NCBI RefSeq assembly: GCF_003387075.1
Contig: NZ_QUMQ01000001.1
Coordinates: 3,224,001-3,288,000 of the forward strand
Direction: 5' to 3'
Source: Asanoa ferruginea
GTDB taxonomy: Bacteria; Actinomycetota; Actinomycetes; Mycobacteriales; Micromonosporaceae
Length of the DNA stretch: 64,000 nucleotides
A model generated the notes under the pieces. It did no database searches. It saw nothing but the letters and a program-made list of their open reading frames with translations, and had not been told where the DNA came from. The translations under genes and the position numbers were made by a program. Of this stretch, positions 17,591 to 26,650 are shown one piece after another (position 1 is the first letter of the stretch; every line of letters starts with the position of its first letter).

Positions 17591-17667
17591 ATCCGGATCG
17601 TATGGGGTACAAGAGGCTGGTGAGAGTCGTTCCGGGAGGCCGCCGAAGACACGCGTACAGTGGCCCG

Positions 17668-18561
17668 GTGGCTCGACGACTACTGCTGGTGCACGCACAT
17701 CCGGACGACGAGTCGATCAGCACCGGCGCGACGATGGCGCACTACGCGGCGCAGGGCGCCCAGGTCACCCTGGTGACCTGCACGCTGGGCGAAGAGGGCG
17801 AGATCTACGTGCCCGAGCTCGCGTTGCTGGCCGCCGCGGAGGGCGACCAGCTCGGCGGCTACCGGATCGCCGAGCTGCGCGCCGCTTGCGCCGCGCTCGG
17901 TGTCTCCGACGTGCGGTTCCTCGGTGGCGCGGGCCGTTACCGCGACTCCGGGATGATGGGCCTGCCGACCAACCAGCACCCCCGCGCGTTCTGGGGCGCC
18001 GACGTCGACGAGGCCGCGGCCCCGCTGGTCGAGGTGATGCGGGAGACCCGGCCGCAGGTCATGGTCACCTACGACGCCAACGGCTTCTACGGGCATCCCG
18101 ACCACATCCAGGCGCACCGGGTCGCGATGCGCGCGGCCGAGTTGGCCAGCGCCGAGGGCGTCGGGCCCGAGAAGATCTACTGGAGCGCGATGCCCAAGAG
18201 CGTGCTCGAGGCCGGGCTGCACGCGTTCGCCGACACCGTCGGCAACCCGTTCGAGGGCGTCGAGAGCGTCGACGACTTCCCGTTCGGCACGCCCGACGCC
18301 GAGATCGCCGCTCGGATCGACGCGACCGACCTGCACGAGGCCAAGGTCGTCGCGCTCAAGGCGCACGCCACCCAGATCCCCGAGTCGTCCTGGCTCTACG
18401 CCCTGGCCGGCGACTTCGGCAACGAGTTCATGGGCGTCGAATACTTCACGCTCGCGGCCGGCAAGCGGGGCCCGGGCGACGGGCCCAACGGGTGGGAGAG
18501 CGACCTGTTCGCCGGCATCACCACGGCCGACCCGGCGCCGGCGGAGGCCGGCTCCCGGTGA
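17668..18561 (+). CDS. mshB: N-acetyl-GlcN-inositol deacetylase (mycothiol biosynthesis)
   Basis: 297 aa. Removes the acetyl group from GlcNAc-Ins, the second step to mycothiol. The zinc motif AHPDDE is at residues 10-15, with the His of [10 protein letters not shown] near 150; [18 protein letters not shown] and [15 protein letters not shown] are MshB-like rather than Mca-like. Start GTG 17668 is supported by TACAGT 6 nt upstream (leaderless). It overlaps the next gene by GTGA. The mycoredoxin at 45.2 kb uses the same thiol system. Confidence 0.9.
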   Translation: MARRLLLVHAHPDDESISTGATMAHYAAQGAQVTLVTCTLGEEGEIYVPELALLAAAEGDQLGGYRIAELRAACAALGVSDVRFLGGAGRYRDSGMMGLPTNQHPRAFWGADVDEAAAPLVEVMRETRPQVMVTYDANGFYGHPDHIQAHRVAMRAAELASAEGVGPEKIYWSAMPKSVLEAGLHAFADTVGNPFEGVESVDDFPFGTPDAEIAARIDATDLHEAKVVALKAHATQIPESSWLYALAGDFGNEFMGVEYFTLAAGKRGPGDGPNGWESDLFAGITTADPAPAEAGSR

Positions 18562-19028
18562 GCAGCGTGTCCACTCCAGCCGAGCACCGCCCGTCGGAGC
18601 CGCCCGAGCCGCAGGCGCCGGAGCCGCGGCCCAGCCGCGACCGGGGCGTCGTGGCCGGCCTGCTGACCACTGCCGGCGTGCTGCTGGCGGTGCTGATGTC
18701 GGCGCTCTCGGGGCTGCTCGAACTGCTGCTGATCAGCGTGCGGGTCGGCGGCTACCTGATCGGCGTCTCGGCGGTGCTGGCGCTGGTCGCCAACCTCTTC
18801 ATCGGCCGGTTCGCCCACCGCGCGACCCGGCGCCGCTGGCCGGTGATCATCGCCGCCGTGGTCTGGCTGTTGATCGTGCTGCTCGCGGCCGGCAGAACTA
18901 CAGAGGGTGACTATCTGATCACCTCGAATAACTGGGTCGGCTGGGCCATGATCGGCCTCGGCTCGCTTTCCTGGACCATCGTCGGCATCCGCCTGGTGTC
19001 TACTCCACCTGCGAAAACGCTCTACTAG
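18558..19028 (+). CDS. four-helix membrane protein coupled to mshB
   Basis: 156 aa from the GTG at 18558, which overlaps the mshB stop (GTGA). A Pro/Glu-rich N-terminus of about 35 residues precedes four hydrophobic segments with basic loops ([11 protein letters not shown]). Similar small membrane proteins follow mshB in other actinobacteria (DUF6113-like), but the role is unknown. It sits too close to mshB to have its own promoter. Confidence 0.7.
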   Translation: MSSVSTPAEHRPSEPPEPQAPEPRPSRDRGVVAGLLTTAGVLLAVLMSALSGLLELLLISVRVGGYLIGVSAVLALVANLFIGRFAHRATRRRWPVIIAAVVWLLIVLLAAGRTTEGDYLITSNNWVGWAMIGLGSLSWTIVGIRLVSTPPAKTLY

Positions 19029-19142
19029 ACGATCGGTCGCGGCGCCACCTCGGAACGTGAGGGTCGCCACGAAGCCTTTTCGGGTTCCGAGACCAAGCCG
19101 TTACACTCGGTGCGGTCACACAAACCCGACTTAAGGTGATTA

Positions 19143-21017
19143 ATGCGGACCGCCCTCTGGAGCACGAAGAAGCGTCGTCGATACTCCGTCGGCGGCGCGA
19201 TCCTCGCCCTGCTGCTGATCGCCATCGGCGCCTTGGCCGGGTTCACGACCAACGGTGGCAAGGGTGACTTCGCCCGGGGCACCTCGGTGCTCGGCATCGA
19301 CATCAGCGGCCTGGACCGCTCGGACGCCACGGCGCGCCTGCACGCCGGGCTCGACGGCAAGCCCGAGCTGGACAAGCCGATCACCGTGCACATCACCGGT
19401 GACTCCGCCAAGGCGGCCGACGCACAGGTCGTTCCCGACCAGGTCGGCCTCGGTGTCGACGTGGACGCGACCGTGACCGCGGCACACGCCAACGGTGGCC
19501 ACGCCGTCGCGCCGGCGGTCACCCTCGACACGAGCAAGCTCGACGCGGCCCTCCGCCCCACGGTCGACAAGATCACCGCTGACGCCGCCACCCCCGGCTC
19601 GGTGACCTTCGACGGCGTCACCCCCAAGGTCACCTACCCTTCGCCGGGTAAGGGCGTCGACATCCAGAAGACCGGCGACGCGGTGAAGACCGGCTGGCTC
19701 GACGCCGTCTCCGCGGCCGGTGTCGCGACCGGTGGCACCGTGCCGAGCCCCGGCCAGCCCGGCGCACCGAGCGTGTCGGTGCCGCTGATCGAGATCGACA
19801 ACGCCAAGGGCCGCGCCCAGGTCGACCAGTTGATGGACTCGCTGGTCAAGCCGGCCGTGTCGGCTCCGGTGACGGTGCACTCGGCCAAGGGCGACGTCAC
19901 CATCACGCCCGACATGATCGCCAAGAGCCTGAAGATCACCGGTACCGCCGACGGCACTGTCACCCCGACCGTCGACGCTGCCGCGCTGCGTACCGCGATG
20001 GGTCCGGCGATTTCCAAGATCGAGTCGTCGCCGCCCTCCGCGGTCAAGGGCACCGGCGCCAGCCAGCAGGTGCTGGTCAGCACCGCAGGCGGCGCCTACG
20101 TCGACGGCAACAAGCTGGCCACCGACGTGCTCGGCGTGCTGCCCCACGCCACGCCGCGCACCGTCAACGCCGTGCTCAACCCGGCGCCGGCCCAGGTCAC
20201 CGACCCCAACCTGGCAAAGCTCGGCGTCAAGGAGAAGGTCTCGTCCTTTACCACCAAGTTCCCCGGCGGCCTGACCCTGCCTCGCGTGCACAACATCGTG
20301 ACCGTGGCCAACAAGGTCGACGGCGCGGTCGTCAAGCCCGGCGCGACGTTCTCGCTCAACGGCTACACCGGCTGGCGCGGCTACGAGCAGGGCTACGTCG
20401 ACGCTCCGGTGATCGAGAACAACAAGCTCGTCCCGGCCGTGGGCGGCGGCATCTCGCAGTTCACCACCACGATGTTCAACGCCAGCTACTACGCCGGCCT
20501 GAAGGACGTCGAGCACAAGCCGCACTCGTTCTACATCCCGAACTACCCGTCGGTGATCGAGTCGACCATCTTCTGGCCGACCCTGGACCTCAAGTTCCAG
20601 AACAACACGCCGTACGGGATGTTGATCGACACGTCGTACACCAATGACTCGATCACGGTCTCGATGTGGAGCACGAAGGTCTACGACAGCGTCAAGACCG
20701 AGTGGGGACCGAAGACCAACGTCACCAAGCCGGCGGACAAGACCCTGCCGGCCGGCCCGGAGTGCATCGCGACCGCCGGAAGCGACGGCTTCAAGCAGGA
20801 CGCCTACCGCGTTATCCGCAAGGACGGCAAAGAGGTGCAGCGCGAGAAGTTCAGCTGGAGTTACGATGCGGAACCGCACTACACCTGCGCCAAGCCCGAC
20901 CCCGTGACGACGACGGCGACCGACCAGGCCGACGGTCAGCAGCCGGCGACCGACCAGCCGGTCGACCCGGAGACGCCACCGGCCGTGCCGCCGGCGACCT
21001 CTGGATGGGGCCGCTGA
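19143..21017 (+). CDS. VanW-family protein with peptidoglycan-binding-like repeats
   Basis: 624 aa. One N-terminal membrane helix (about 13-35), two PG_binding_4/YoaR-like domains (about 50-340), then a VanW domain. The VanW core is visible as FSLNGYTGWRGYEQGYVDAP, VGGGISQFTTTMFNASYYAG and HSFYIPNYPSVIESTIFW. The C-terminus is a Thr/Pro/Asp-rich tail. Extracellular, probably cell-wall associated; VanW is named from a vancomycin-resistance cluster but its biochemical role is not established. Monocistronic, with a weak site ahead of ATG 19143. Confidence 0.88.
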   Translation: MRTALWSTKKRRRYSVGGAILALLLIAIGALAGFTTNGGKGDFARGTSVLGIDISGLDRSDATARLHAGLDGKPELDKPITVHITGDSAKAADAQVVPDQVGLGVDVDATVTAAHANGGHAVAPAVTLDTSKLDAALRPTVDKITADAATPGSVTFDGVTPKVTYPSPGKGVDIQKTGDAVKTGWLDAVSAAGVATGGTVPSPGQPGAPSVSVPLIEIDNAKGRAQVDQLMDSLVKPAVSAPVTVHSAKGDVTITPDMIAKSLKITGTADGTVTPTVDAAALRTAMGPAISKIESSPPSAVKGTGASQQVLVSTAGGAYVDGNKLATDVLGVLPHATPRTVNAVLNPAPAQVTDPNLAKLGVKEKVSSFTTKFPGGLTLPRVHNIVTVANKVDGAVVKPGATFSLNGYTGWRGYEQGYVDAPVIENNKLVPAVGGGISQFTTTMFNASYYAGLKDVEHKPHSFYIPNYPSVIESTIFWPTLDLKFQNNTPYGMLIDTSYTNDSITVSMWSTKVYDSVKTEWGPKTNVTKPADKTLPAGPECIATAGSDGFKQDAYRVIRKDGKEVQREKFSWSYDAEPHYTCAKPDPVTTTATDQADGQQPATDQPVDPETPPAVPPATSGWGR

Positions 21018-21064
21018 CCTGAGCGTCGGCTGACGCGGGTGGAAGCTCGGCGTTGGAGGCGTGG

Positions 21065-21529
21065 ATGAGAAACCGCTGGCTGCGAATCGGGGCACTGGCT
21101 GGTGCCCTGTTCGCGATCAACCTGGTCGCCCGTGCGATCGCCAACTGGATCTACGGCGACGACACCGGAATGCAGGACCGCATCTCGCTGGTGTTCTTCG
21201 GGGTCGTCGCGCTGGTGCTCGCGGTCGTCGCCTTCCGCTGGGGGCGCGACCGCGTGCTCGGCGTCTGGCTGGCCGACATGCTGGGCGCCGTCGTGATCGC
21301 CGGTCTCGTCACGGTGGTGCTCGGGCCGGCGGTCTTCGGCGCCAACCCGGTCGGCGGCGGCGCGGGCGAGTTCTTCGCGCAGATCTGGCTCTACGCCGGG
21401 TTCAGCGCCGGCGGCGTCCTGCTCGGCTACCTGCTGGCCGTGGTGCTCGGCAAGGACTACCGGTCGCGCCAGCTCGCCGCGTTCGCCAAGGCCAAGCTCA
21501 GCAAGCCGCGTCGGGTCGTGCGCCGCTGA
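21065..21529 (+). CDS. four-helix membrane protein, unknown
   Basis: 154 aa from ATG 21065, preceded by GGAGG with 5-nt spacing. Four hydrophobic segments separated by short basic loops, and a basic cytoplasmic tail (RSRQLAAFAKAKLSKPRRVVRR). No motif that I recognise. Its 3' end overlaps the convergent GNAT gene by 32 bp. Confidence 0.7.
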   Translation: MRNRWLRIGALAGALFAINLVARAIANWIYGDDTGMQDRISLVFFGVVALVLAVVAFRWGRDRVLGVWLADMLGAVVIAGLVTVVLGPAVFGANPVGGGAGEFFAQIWLYAGFSAGGVLLGYLLAVVLGKDYRSRQLAAFAKAKLSKPRRVVRR

Positions 21530-22472
21530 CCGGCTGCTCCCGGGTCAGATAGCTGTGGTGGGTGGTGAAGCCCATCGTCCCGTAGAGCGCGACCGCGGCC
21601 GCGTTGCGCTCTTCGACCTGTAGGAACGCGTCACTGGCACCGAGTTCGGCGGCCCAGCCGGCGAGGGCCGCGGTGACCTTGCGGGCCAGGCCGCGTCGGC
21701 GGTGCTCCGGCACGACCTCGATCAGCCCGAGGTGCAGCCACCGGCGGTCGTCGCCGACCACCGCGCCCCGACCGATCGCGATCAGCGCGTCACCGGCGTA
21801 CACGCTGGCGAATCTGACCTCGGGTGGCCCGGCGAGCACGTGGCGAGCGGCGGCCGGGAGGGTCTTCTTCCGCGCCTGGGCGATTTCCAACCAATCGTCA
21901 CCGGGCGCTTTGGCCAGCGACACGCCCGGCTCGTCGCCGGTGATGAGCGGCACCAGGGGAGCGGTTTGCAGCAGCGTGAGCGGCCGCGCGGTCCAGCCAC
22001 GTTCGTCGAGGGCGGCACCGACCGGCGCCGCGAGCGGCAGCGGCGTGTTGACAAGGGCCGGCTGCCCACGCTCGGCATACCAGGCCTCGATCGCGTCGAT
22101 CGCCGCTTCCAGGGGCCGGTCCGGGTCGCCGATCGGGAGCGCCGAATTGGCCCGCCCGGTCCACCCGTCGGCGCTGCGCAACAGCCAATCGCCCAGCTTG
22201 GCGCGGGTGGGCGCCGGCCAGGCGGCGTCGGCGGCGAGCTCCAGGGCAACCACGTCGGCGGCCGTCGGGCGCCGCTGCGGCGGCACCCGCTTGGCCCGAT
22301 GAACCTCCGACAGGGGTACGACGATCGTGCCGTTTTTGGTGGCTACGGTGAGATTCGTCTCGTCTACCGACACGAGCTCACCCAGCGCGTCTGAATAAAG
22401 CGGCCGACCGTTGCGAACACCGACAATCCGCCGGATCACCACGCGGTGTCCCACATCCTGCCGTCGGAGCAC
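21498..22472 (-). CDS. GNAT N-acetyltransferase with N-terminal SH3-like domain
   Basis: 324 aa. About residues 1-65 form a small beta-rich domain (VVIRRIVGVRNGRPLYSDALGEL...TKNGTIVVPLSEVHRAKRV). The acetyl-CoA-binding GNAT core is at the C-terminus: LIEVVPEHRRRGLARKVTAAL is motif A, followed by LQVEERNAAAVALYGTMGF. The acceptor is unknown. GTG at 22472 is supported by GGAGGGGGG 6 nt upstream. It is divergent from fdxA, an arrangement I associate with this family, though no link is proven. Confidence 0.83.
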   Translation of the reverse strand: MLRRQDVGHRVVIRRIVGVRNGRPLYSDALGELVSVDETNLTVATKNGTIVVPLSEVHRAKRVPPQRRPTAADVVALELAADAAWPAPTRAKLGDWLLRSADGWTGRANSALPIGDPDRPLEAAIDAIEAWYAERGQPALVNTPLPLAAPVGAALDERGWTARPLTLLQTAPLVPLITGDEPGVSLAKAPGDDWLEIAQARKKTLPAAARHVLAGPPEVRFASVYAGDALIAIGRGAVVGDDRRWLHLGLIEVVPEHRRRGLARKVTAALAGWAAELGASDAFLQVEERNAAAVALYGTMGFTTHHSYLTREQPVSGARPDAAC

Positions 22473-22554
22473 GATCGACCCCCCTCCACGCGAGATACTA
22501 GGCTCTTGAACGTCGCGGGTGATCGCGGCGTGGCTTGCGGAGGAGAGAGAACCC

Positions 22555-22881
22555 GTGACCTACATCATCGCGGAGCCCTGCGTCGATGTGCTCGACAAGG
22601 CGTGCATCGAAGAGTGCCCCGTGGACTGCATCTACGAGGGCAACCGGATGCTCTACATCCACCCCGATGAGTGCGTCGACTGCGGGGCCTGTGAGCCGGT
22701 CTGTCCGGTGGAGGCGATCTTCTACGAAGACGACGTGCCGGAGCAGTGGAAGGACTACACCACTGCCAACTACGAATACTTCGAAGATCTCGGCTCCCCC
22801 GGCGGTGCGTCCAAGGTCGGCAAGATCGACAAGGACCACGCCGTCGTGCTCGCACACGCCCCGCGCGAAGGCGAACACTGA
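22555..22881 (+). CDS. fdxA: seven-iron ferredoxin
   Basis: 108 aa. Small electron carrier with [3Fe-4S] and [4Fe-4S] clusters. The N-terminal CVDVLDKACIEECPVDC and second CVDCGACEPVCPVEA carry the ligands, followed by the about 50-residue C-terminal extension typical of FdxA. GTG 22555 has GGAGGAGAG 7 nt upstream. dapC follows 5 bp later, the usual actinobacterial fdxA-dapC operon. Confidence 0.95.
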   Translation: MTYIIAEPCVDVLDKACIEECPVDCIYEGNRMLYIHPDECVDCGACEPVCPVEAIFYEDDVPEQWKDYTTANYEYFEDLGSPGGASKVGKIDKDHAVVLAHAPREGEH

Positions 22882-22886
22882 CCGGC

Positions 22887-23984
22887 GTGCGCGTCTCGGC
22901 CACCCTGCCGGACTTCCCGTGGGACCTGCTGGAGCCCGCGAAAGCGGTCGCCGCGGGGCACCCCGACGGCATCGTCGACCTGTCGGTCGGCACGCCCGTC
23001 GACCCGGTGCCCGCGGCGGTCCAATCAGCGCTGCGGGGCGCGGCTGACACGCCCGGCTACCCGCTGACGGCGGGCACGGTCGAGCTGCGTTCGGCGATCC
23101 GTCGCTGGGTCGCGCGCGCGTGCGGTGCGACGTTCGCGGAGATCGGCGTGCTGCCCACGATCGGCTCGAAGGAGCTGGTCGCGGGCCTGCCTGCGCTGCT
23201 CGGCCTGGGTTCGAGTGATGTCGTGGTGATCCCGCCGGTCTGCTACCCGACCTACGAGGTCGGCGCGCGGCTGGCGGGGGCCCGCGTGATGCGGGCCGAC
23301 TCGCTGCTGTCCCTGGGCCCGGCCACCGACGTCAAGCTCATCTGGGTCAACTCGCCCGCCAACCCGACGGGCCGCGTGCTGCCCCCGGCCCACCTACGCA
23401 AGGTGGTCGACTGGGCCCGCGAACGCGGCGCGGTGGTGGCCAGCGACGAGTGCTACCTGACGCTGGGCTGGGAGGTCGAGCCGACGTCGATCCTGTCGCC
23501 GTCGGTCAACGGCGGGTCGCTCGACGGCCTGCTCGCGGTCCATTCGCTGTCGAAGCGCTCCAACCTGGCCGGATATCGGGCCGGGTTCGTGGCCGGTGAC
23601 CCCGCTCTGGTGGGCGAGCTGCTCGCGGTGCGTAAGCACGCGGGGATGATCGTGCCGGAGCCGATCCAGGCCGCGATGGTGGCGGCCTTGGACGACGAGG
23701 CTTCGGCCACTGAGCAGCGCACGCGTTATGCCGCTCGTCGTGGGGTGTTGCGGGATGCGCTGGAGAAGGCCGGGTTTGCGGTCTCGCACTCGGAGGCAGG
23801 CCTCTACCTGTGGGCGTTTCGTGATGAGGACTGCTGGTCCACGGTGGAGTATCTGGCTGGGCTCGGGATCCTTGTCGCTCCTGGTTCGTTCTATGGGCCT
23901 ACCGGGGAGCAGCATGTGCGGGTCGCCCTGACCGCTACCGACGAACGCATCGCTGCCGCTGCTGAGCGTTTGGCTGGCGCATAG
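22887..23984 (+). CDS. dapC: succinyldiaminopimelate transaminase
   Basis: 365 aa PLP-dependent class I/II aminotransferase that makes N-succinyl-LL-diaminopimelate in lysine/peptidoglycan synthesis. Substrate-loop GTPVDPVP is near residue 35, NPTGRVLP near 158, DECY near 190, and the PLP lysine in HSLSKRSNLAGYR near 220. The GTG at 22887 lies 5 bp after fdxA. dapD and dapE, acting just before and after it, lie 4 kb downstream. Confidence 0.9.
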   Translation: MRVSATLPDFPWDLLEPAKAVAAGHPDGIVDLSVGTPVDPVPAAVQSALRGAADTPGYPLTAGTVELRSAIRRWVARACGATFAEIGVLPTIGSKELVAGLPALLGLGSSDVVVIPPVCYPTYEVGARLAGARVMRADSLLSLGPATDVKLIWVNSPANPTGRVLPPAHLRKVVDWARERGAVVASDECYLTLGWEVEPTSILSPSVNGGSLDGLLAVHSLSKRSNLAGYRAGFVAGDPALVGELLAVRKHAGMIVPEPIQAAMVAALDDEASATEQRTRYAARRGVLRDALEKAGFAVSHSEAGLYLWAFRDEDCWSTVEYLAGLGILVAPGSFYGPTGEQHVRVALTATDERIAAAAERLAGA

Positions 23985-23999
23985 GTTTTGGGGCTTTTT

Positions 24000-24052
24000 C
24001 GGGGCTTTGCCCCTTGCCCCCACCGGGGCGCTGCCCCGGACCCCGGCCGCTC
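24000..24052 (+). terminator. GC-rich stem-loops after dapC
   Basis: GGGGCTTTGCCCC followed closely by CCGGGGC-GCT-GCCCCGG, two adjacent GC hairpins just after the dapC stop with a short T-run (CTTTTTC) before them. Likely transcription end for fdxA-dapC, although a clean U-tract after the stem is missing. Confidence 0.45.
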
Positions 24053-24073
24053 TAAAGAGATGCCAGCCCGTGG

Positions 24074-24214
24074 GGGCGGATCTCCTCGTCGGGCTTCGCT
24101 TAGGGCACCAGGATCTCCGGATGGGGACAAGGTCGTTCGTCCAGTAGGGCGCTCCACCTTGTCCCCATCCGGAGATCCTGGTTTGTGGGCTGCGCCCGAC
24201 GAGGAGATCCGCCC
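24074..24214. repeat. long nested inverted repeat
   Basis: Two concentric perfect arms: outer 21 bp (24074-24094 with 24194-24214) and inner 27 bp (24107-24133 with 24156-24182), separated by 11-12 unpaired bases per side and a 22-nt loop. 48 bp of perfect pairing in 141 bp is far beyond a terminator. It contains no open frame with protein-like composition. It could extrude as a cruciform or be a structured RNA. Confidence 0.85.
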
Positions 24215-24283
24215 GGGGGGTGCGGGTGCGGCTTTCGTGATCAATGGCCAGCAGCGACCGGCACGCCGGCCGGCGTTGTCCGC

Positions 24284-24343
24284 GATCTGGGGTGGCAGAT
24301 CTGTCGAAATGTTGATCAACTCGACAGATTTGCCACCCCAGCT
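24284..24343. repeat. hairpin element 1 of a three-member family
   Basis: Stem of about 19 bp with one G-T pair (24289-24307 with 24321-24339). Its loop contains the palindrome GTTGATCAAC. The flanks GATCTGGGG and the loop core GATCAACT recur in elements 2 and 3. Confidence 0.8.
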
Positions 24344-24554
24344 GGGCTACTAGGCGCCATTCCTAGCGCCGAAGCGCGGAGCGCCGTCAACAGCGAGTCG
24401 GTCAGCTCGAGTGGGCAGAGCGCGGCCGCGGTCGGACGCCGAAGGCGTTGTATAGCGGCGGTCGGCTCCCTGCGGCCGGCGCAATACCGCGACCGGCTTC
24501 GGAGGCGATGCCGGCGACCCGACAGATTGCGCTGGCGTCGCTGTCCCGGGGCTG

Positions 24555-24608
24555 TCCGGGGCGGCAGACCTGTCGAACGGTAGATCAACTTTACAGATTT
24601 GCCGTCCC
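24555..24608. repeat. hairpin element 2 of a three-member family
   Basis: GGGGCGGCAGACCTGT pairs with ACAGATTTGCCGTCCC at 15 of 16 positions counting G-T pairs; the loop carries GTAGATCAACTT. Compared with element 1 a T-A stem pair has become C-G, a compensatory change. Confidence 0.75.
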
Positions 24609-24656
24609 GGATCGGCATTGCAGGCGATGGGTCTTGATGCCGGGCCGACTCGGAGC

Positions 24657-24718
24657 GATCTGGGGCGGGGGATGTGGGGAAACGTAGATCAACTTCCCAC
24701 GTCTGCTGCCCCAGATCG
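24657..24718. repeat. hairpin element 3 of a three-member family
   Basis: Flanked by GATCTGGGGC and GCCCCAGATC, with a long imperfect stem and loop ACGTAGATCAACT. It is the most diverged of the three in the mid-stem but retains both ends and the loop. Confidence 0.75.
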
Positions 24719-24859
24719 GTCGGCTGCAACCTCCGCCGGACGGTGCCGCAATTCGGCAGCCGGCGGGAGCCACCTCGCGGTCGGCGGTCGGCCGGTTGCC
24801 GCCGCCGGGTGTCGGGTTGACCCGCTGTTCGGCGCCGAGGCCCGGTTGGCTGCGTGCAG

Positions 24860-25115
24860 GGCCCAGTTGGCCGCGGCCAGGTGCCGGGGCTCGGTGGCCG
24901 CGGCCAGGTGCCGGGCCCCGCGGTGGCCGCGGCCAGGTGCCGGGGTGGCCCGGGTTGGCCATGGCCGAGTGCCGGGGTGGCCCGGGTTGGCCATGGCCAA
25001 GTGCCGGGGTGGCCCGGTTGGCCTGCCGCCAGGTGCCGGGTTGGCTCCGCTTGGCCTGCCACGAGGTGCCGAGGTGTCCCGGTTGGCCGGCCGATAGGTG
25101 CCGAGGTGGTTGGTT
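24860..25115. repeat. degenerate 32-bp tandem repeat, about 8 copies
   Basis: The word GTGCC(G)GGG preceded by GGCC(A)AG recurs at 24881, 24908, 24937, 24969, 25001, 25033, 25066 and 25098. Spacing starts at 27-29 bp and settles at 32-33 bp. Copies carry GGTGGCCCGGTTGGCC between words. A 32-bp unit is not a multiple of three, and no frame reads as protein. Confidence 0.8.
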
Positions 25116-25349
25116 GGTGCGCCGCCCTGTGAAGGGAAGCCCGGTCGACTTCGCCGCCAGCGGCGCGGATGCGGTCGCCACCACCGGCCCGCTGCTCGGT
25201 GCCGGGTCGCGCCGGGAAACAGCGCCCGGCCCGGTTTGCCCGCGGGATGGGTCGGGCCAGCGGGTCATCGGTTGATCATGGCTGCGGTGCCGGATTGGAG
25301 CGGGGTCCATGCCGGACGGTGTGGCGGATGGCCCAGCCCTGGCGGGGCC
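25116..25349. other. gene-free remainder of the repeat island
   Basis: About 230 bp between the tandem repeat and the promoter of the SIMPL gene. Open frames here are Gly/Arg/Pro-rich without domain features. I see no RNA gene or mobile-element end. Confidence 0.45.
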
Positions 25350-25361
25350 TATCGTGGGTGG

Positions 25362-26024
25362 ATGGCTGATCCGGTTGTTGCGGTACGGGGTGAAGCGGTG
25401 CGTGAAGTGCCGCCGGAGATCGCGCGGTTTGCCGTTACCGTCGTGGCTCGCGACAAGGATCGGCAGGCGACCCTGCGCAGGCTGGCTGAGCGGGCCGATC
25501 ACACGCGGGCGCTGATCGACGGCTACGGCGCGGCCATCGAGCGCAGGGAGGCCGGCAACCTTCGGGTCTTCCCGGAGCGCAAGCGCGCCGGCGAGAAGGT
25601 CAGTGCCTACCACGGCACCGTGACCACCACCGTCACCGTGGCCGACTTCGAGGTGCTCGGTGAGCTGATGTTGCGGCTTGCCAATCAGGAGCAGACCGAG
25701 ATCGTCGGGCCCTGGTGGGAGTTGCGGCCCGACAGCCCCGCCCGGCGGGAGGTGCGGCGCGCGGCCATCGATGACGCGATCGCGGTGGCGCGCGACTACG
25801 CGACGGCGCTCGGGGCCCGGATCACCGCCCTCGTCGAGGTCGCCGACGCCGGGATGCGGGCGCCGGGGATGCAGCCGATGTTCGCCCGGGCCGGAATCGA
25901 GCGCGACAGCGCGGCCAGCGGCGTGCCGGCCATCGACCTCGACCCGCAGGTGCAGTCAGTGTTTGCCACGATCGAGGCCCGGTTCACCATCAGCGAGCCG
26001 ACCGCGTTGCAAAACAACAACTAG
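25362..26024 (+). CDS. SIMPL (DUF541) domain protein
   Basis: 220 aa. Matches the SIMPL/DUF541 architecture: N-terminal VVAVRGEAVREVPPEIARFAVTVVARDKD strand, the central helix with ALIDGYGAA, YHGTVTTTVTVADFEVLGEL, and the C-terminal VQSVFATIEARF. No signal peptide, so the product appears cytoplasmic, unlike many SIMPL proteins that are periplasmic. The ATG at 25362 has TATCGT 6 nt upstream (leaderless). The 3' end shares its last 4 nt (CTAG) with the convergent glycosylase gene. Confidence 0.8.
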   Translation: MADPVVAVRGEAVREVPPEIARFAVTVVARDKDRQATLRRLAERADHTRALIDGYGAAIERREAGNLRVFPERKRAGEKVSAYHGTVTTTVTVADFEVLGELMLRLANQEQTEIVGPWWELRPDSPARREVRRAAIDDAIAVARDYATALGARITALVEVADAGMRAPGMQPMFARAGIERDSAASGVPAIDLDPQVQSVFATIEARFTISEPTALQNNN

Positions 26025-26650
26025 CGCAGGTCGACGTCGGTGCCCATCGTCGCCGCGGCCCAGCAATAGCGGGTCAGCACCGTGCGATACGGGCGGAACC
26101 GCTCGCCCTCCGGCTCCAGTTGCTTCGGCGTCAGGAGCTGCGACCGGGGCCAGATCTGCGCGAATCCCTGGCGTACGCCGAGGTCGTCGACCGGCCACAC
26201 GTCGAGCCGGTGTAGTTCGAAGATCAGGAACATCTCGGCCGTCCAGGGGCCGATGCCGCGTACCGAGACGAGGCGGTCGATGATCTCGTCGTCGGGCATT
26301 CGAGCGCCGGCCTGAAGGACCACGGTGCCGTCGATGACCTTCTCCGACAGGTCGCGCAGCGCCGCCACCTTGGCGTGCGACAGCCCGGCCCCGAGCAGTT
26401 GATCATCCGTTAGCGCCATCAGGGCCGAGGGCGTGAACGGGCCGTCGACCAGAGCTCGCAGGCGGGTGTGGATCGCGATCGCCGAGCGGCCGGAGAGTTG
26501 CTGGAACGTGATCGCCCGGGCCAGGGCCGCGAACGGGCCGTCGGGGTCGCGCTCGCGGTGGTGGATCGGCCCGGCCTGCTGCACCACCTTGGCCAGGGCC
26601 GGGTCGATCGCCGCCACCCGACTGGTCGCCTCCGCGAGGCCGACCGTCAA
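26021..26650 (-). CDS. AlkA-like HhH-GPD DNA glycosylase
   Basis: 209 aa. Base-excision repair of alkylated bases (DNA-3-methyladenine glycosylase II type). The helix-hairpin-helix LVSVRGIGPWTAEMFLIF is followed by the catalytic Asp region DVWPVDDLGVRQG. The TTG at 26650 overlaps the upstream stop (TTGA) and gives the family length; GTG codons a little downstream are alternatives. Second gene of a two-gene operon; convergent with the SIMPL gene, sharing CTAG. Confidence 0.85.
   Translation of the reverse strand: MTVGLAEATSRVAAIDPALAKVVQQAGPIHHRERDPDGPFAALARAITFQQLSGRSAIAIHTRLRALVDGPFTPSALMALTDDQLLGAGLSHAKVAALRDLSEKVIDGTVVLQAGARMPDDEIIDRLVSVRGIGPWTAEMFLIFELHRLDVWPVDDLGVRQGFAQIWPRSQLLTPKQLEPEGERFRPYRTVLTRYCWAAATMGTDVDLR

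Noticed and set aside
24591..25613. 340-codon minus-strand frame over the repeat island
   Set aside because: It reads only Pro/Gly/His/Arg repeats created by the 32-bp array and runs antisense into the SIMPL gene.
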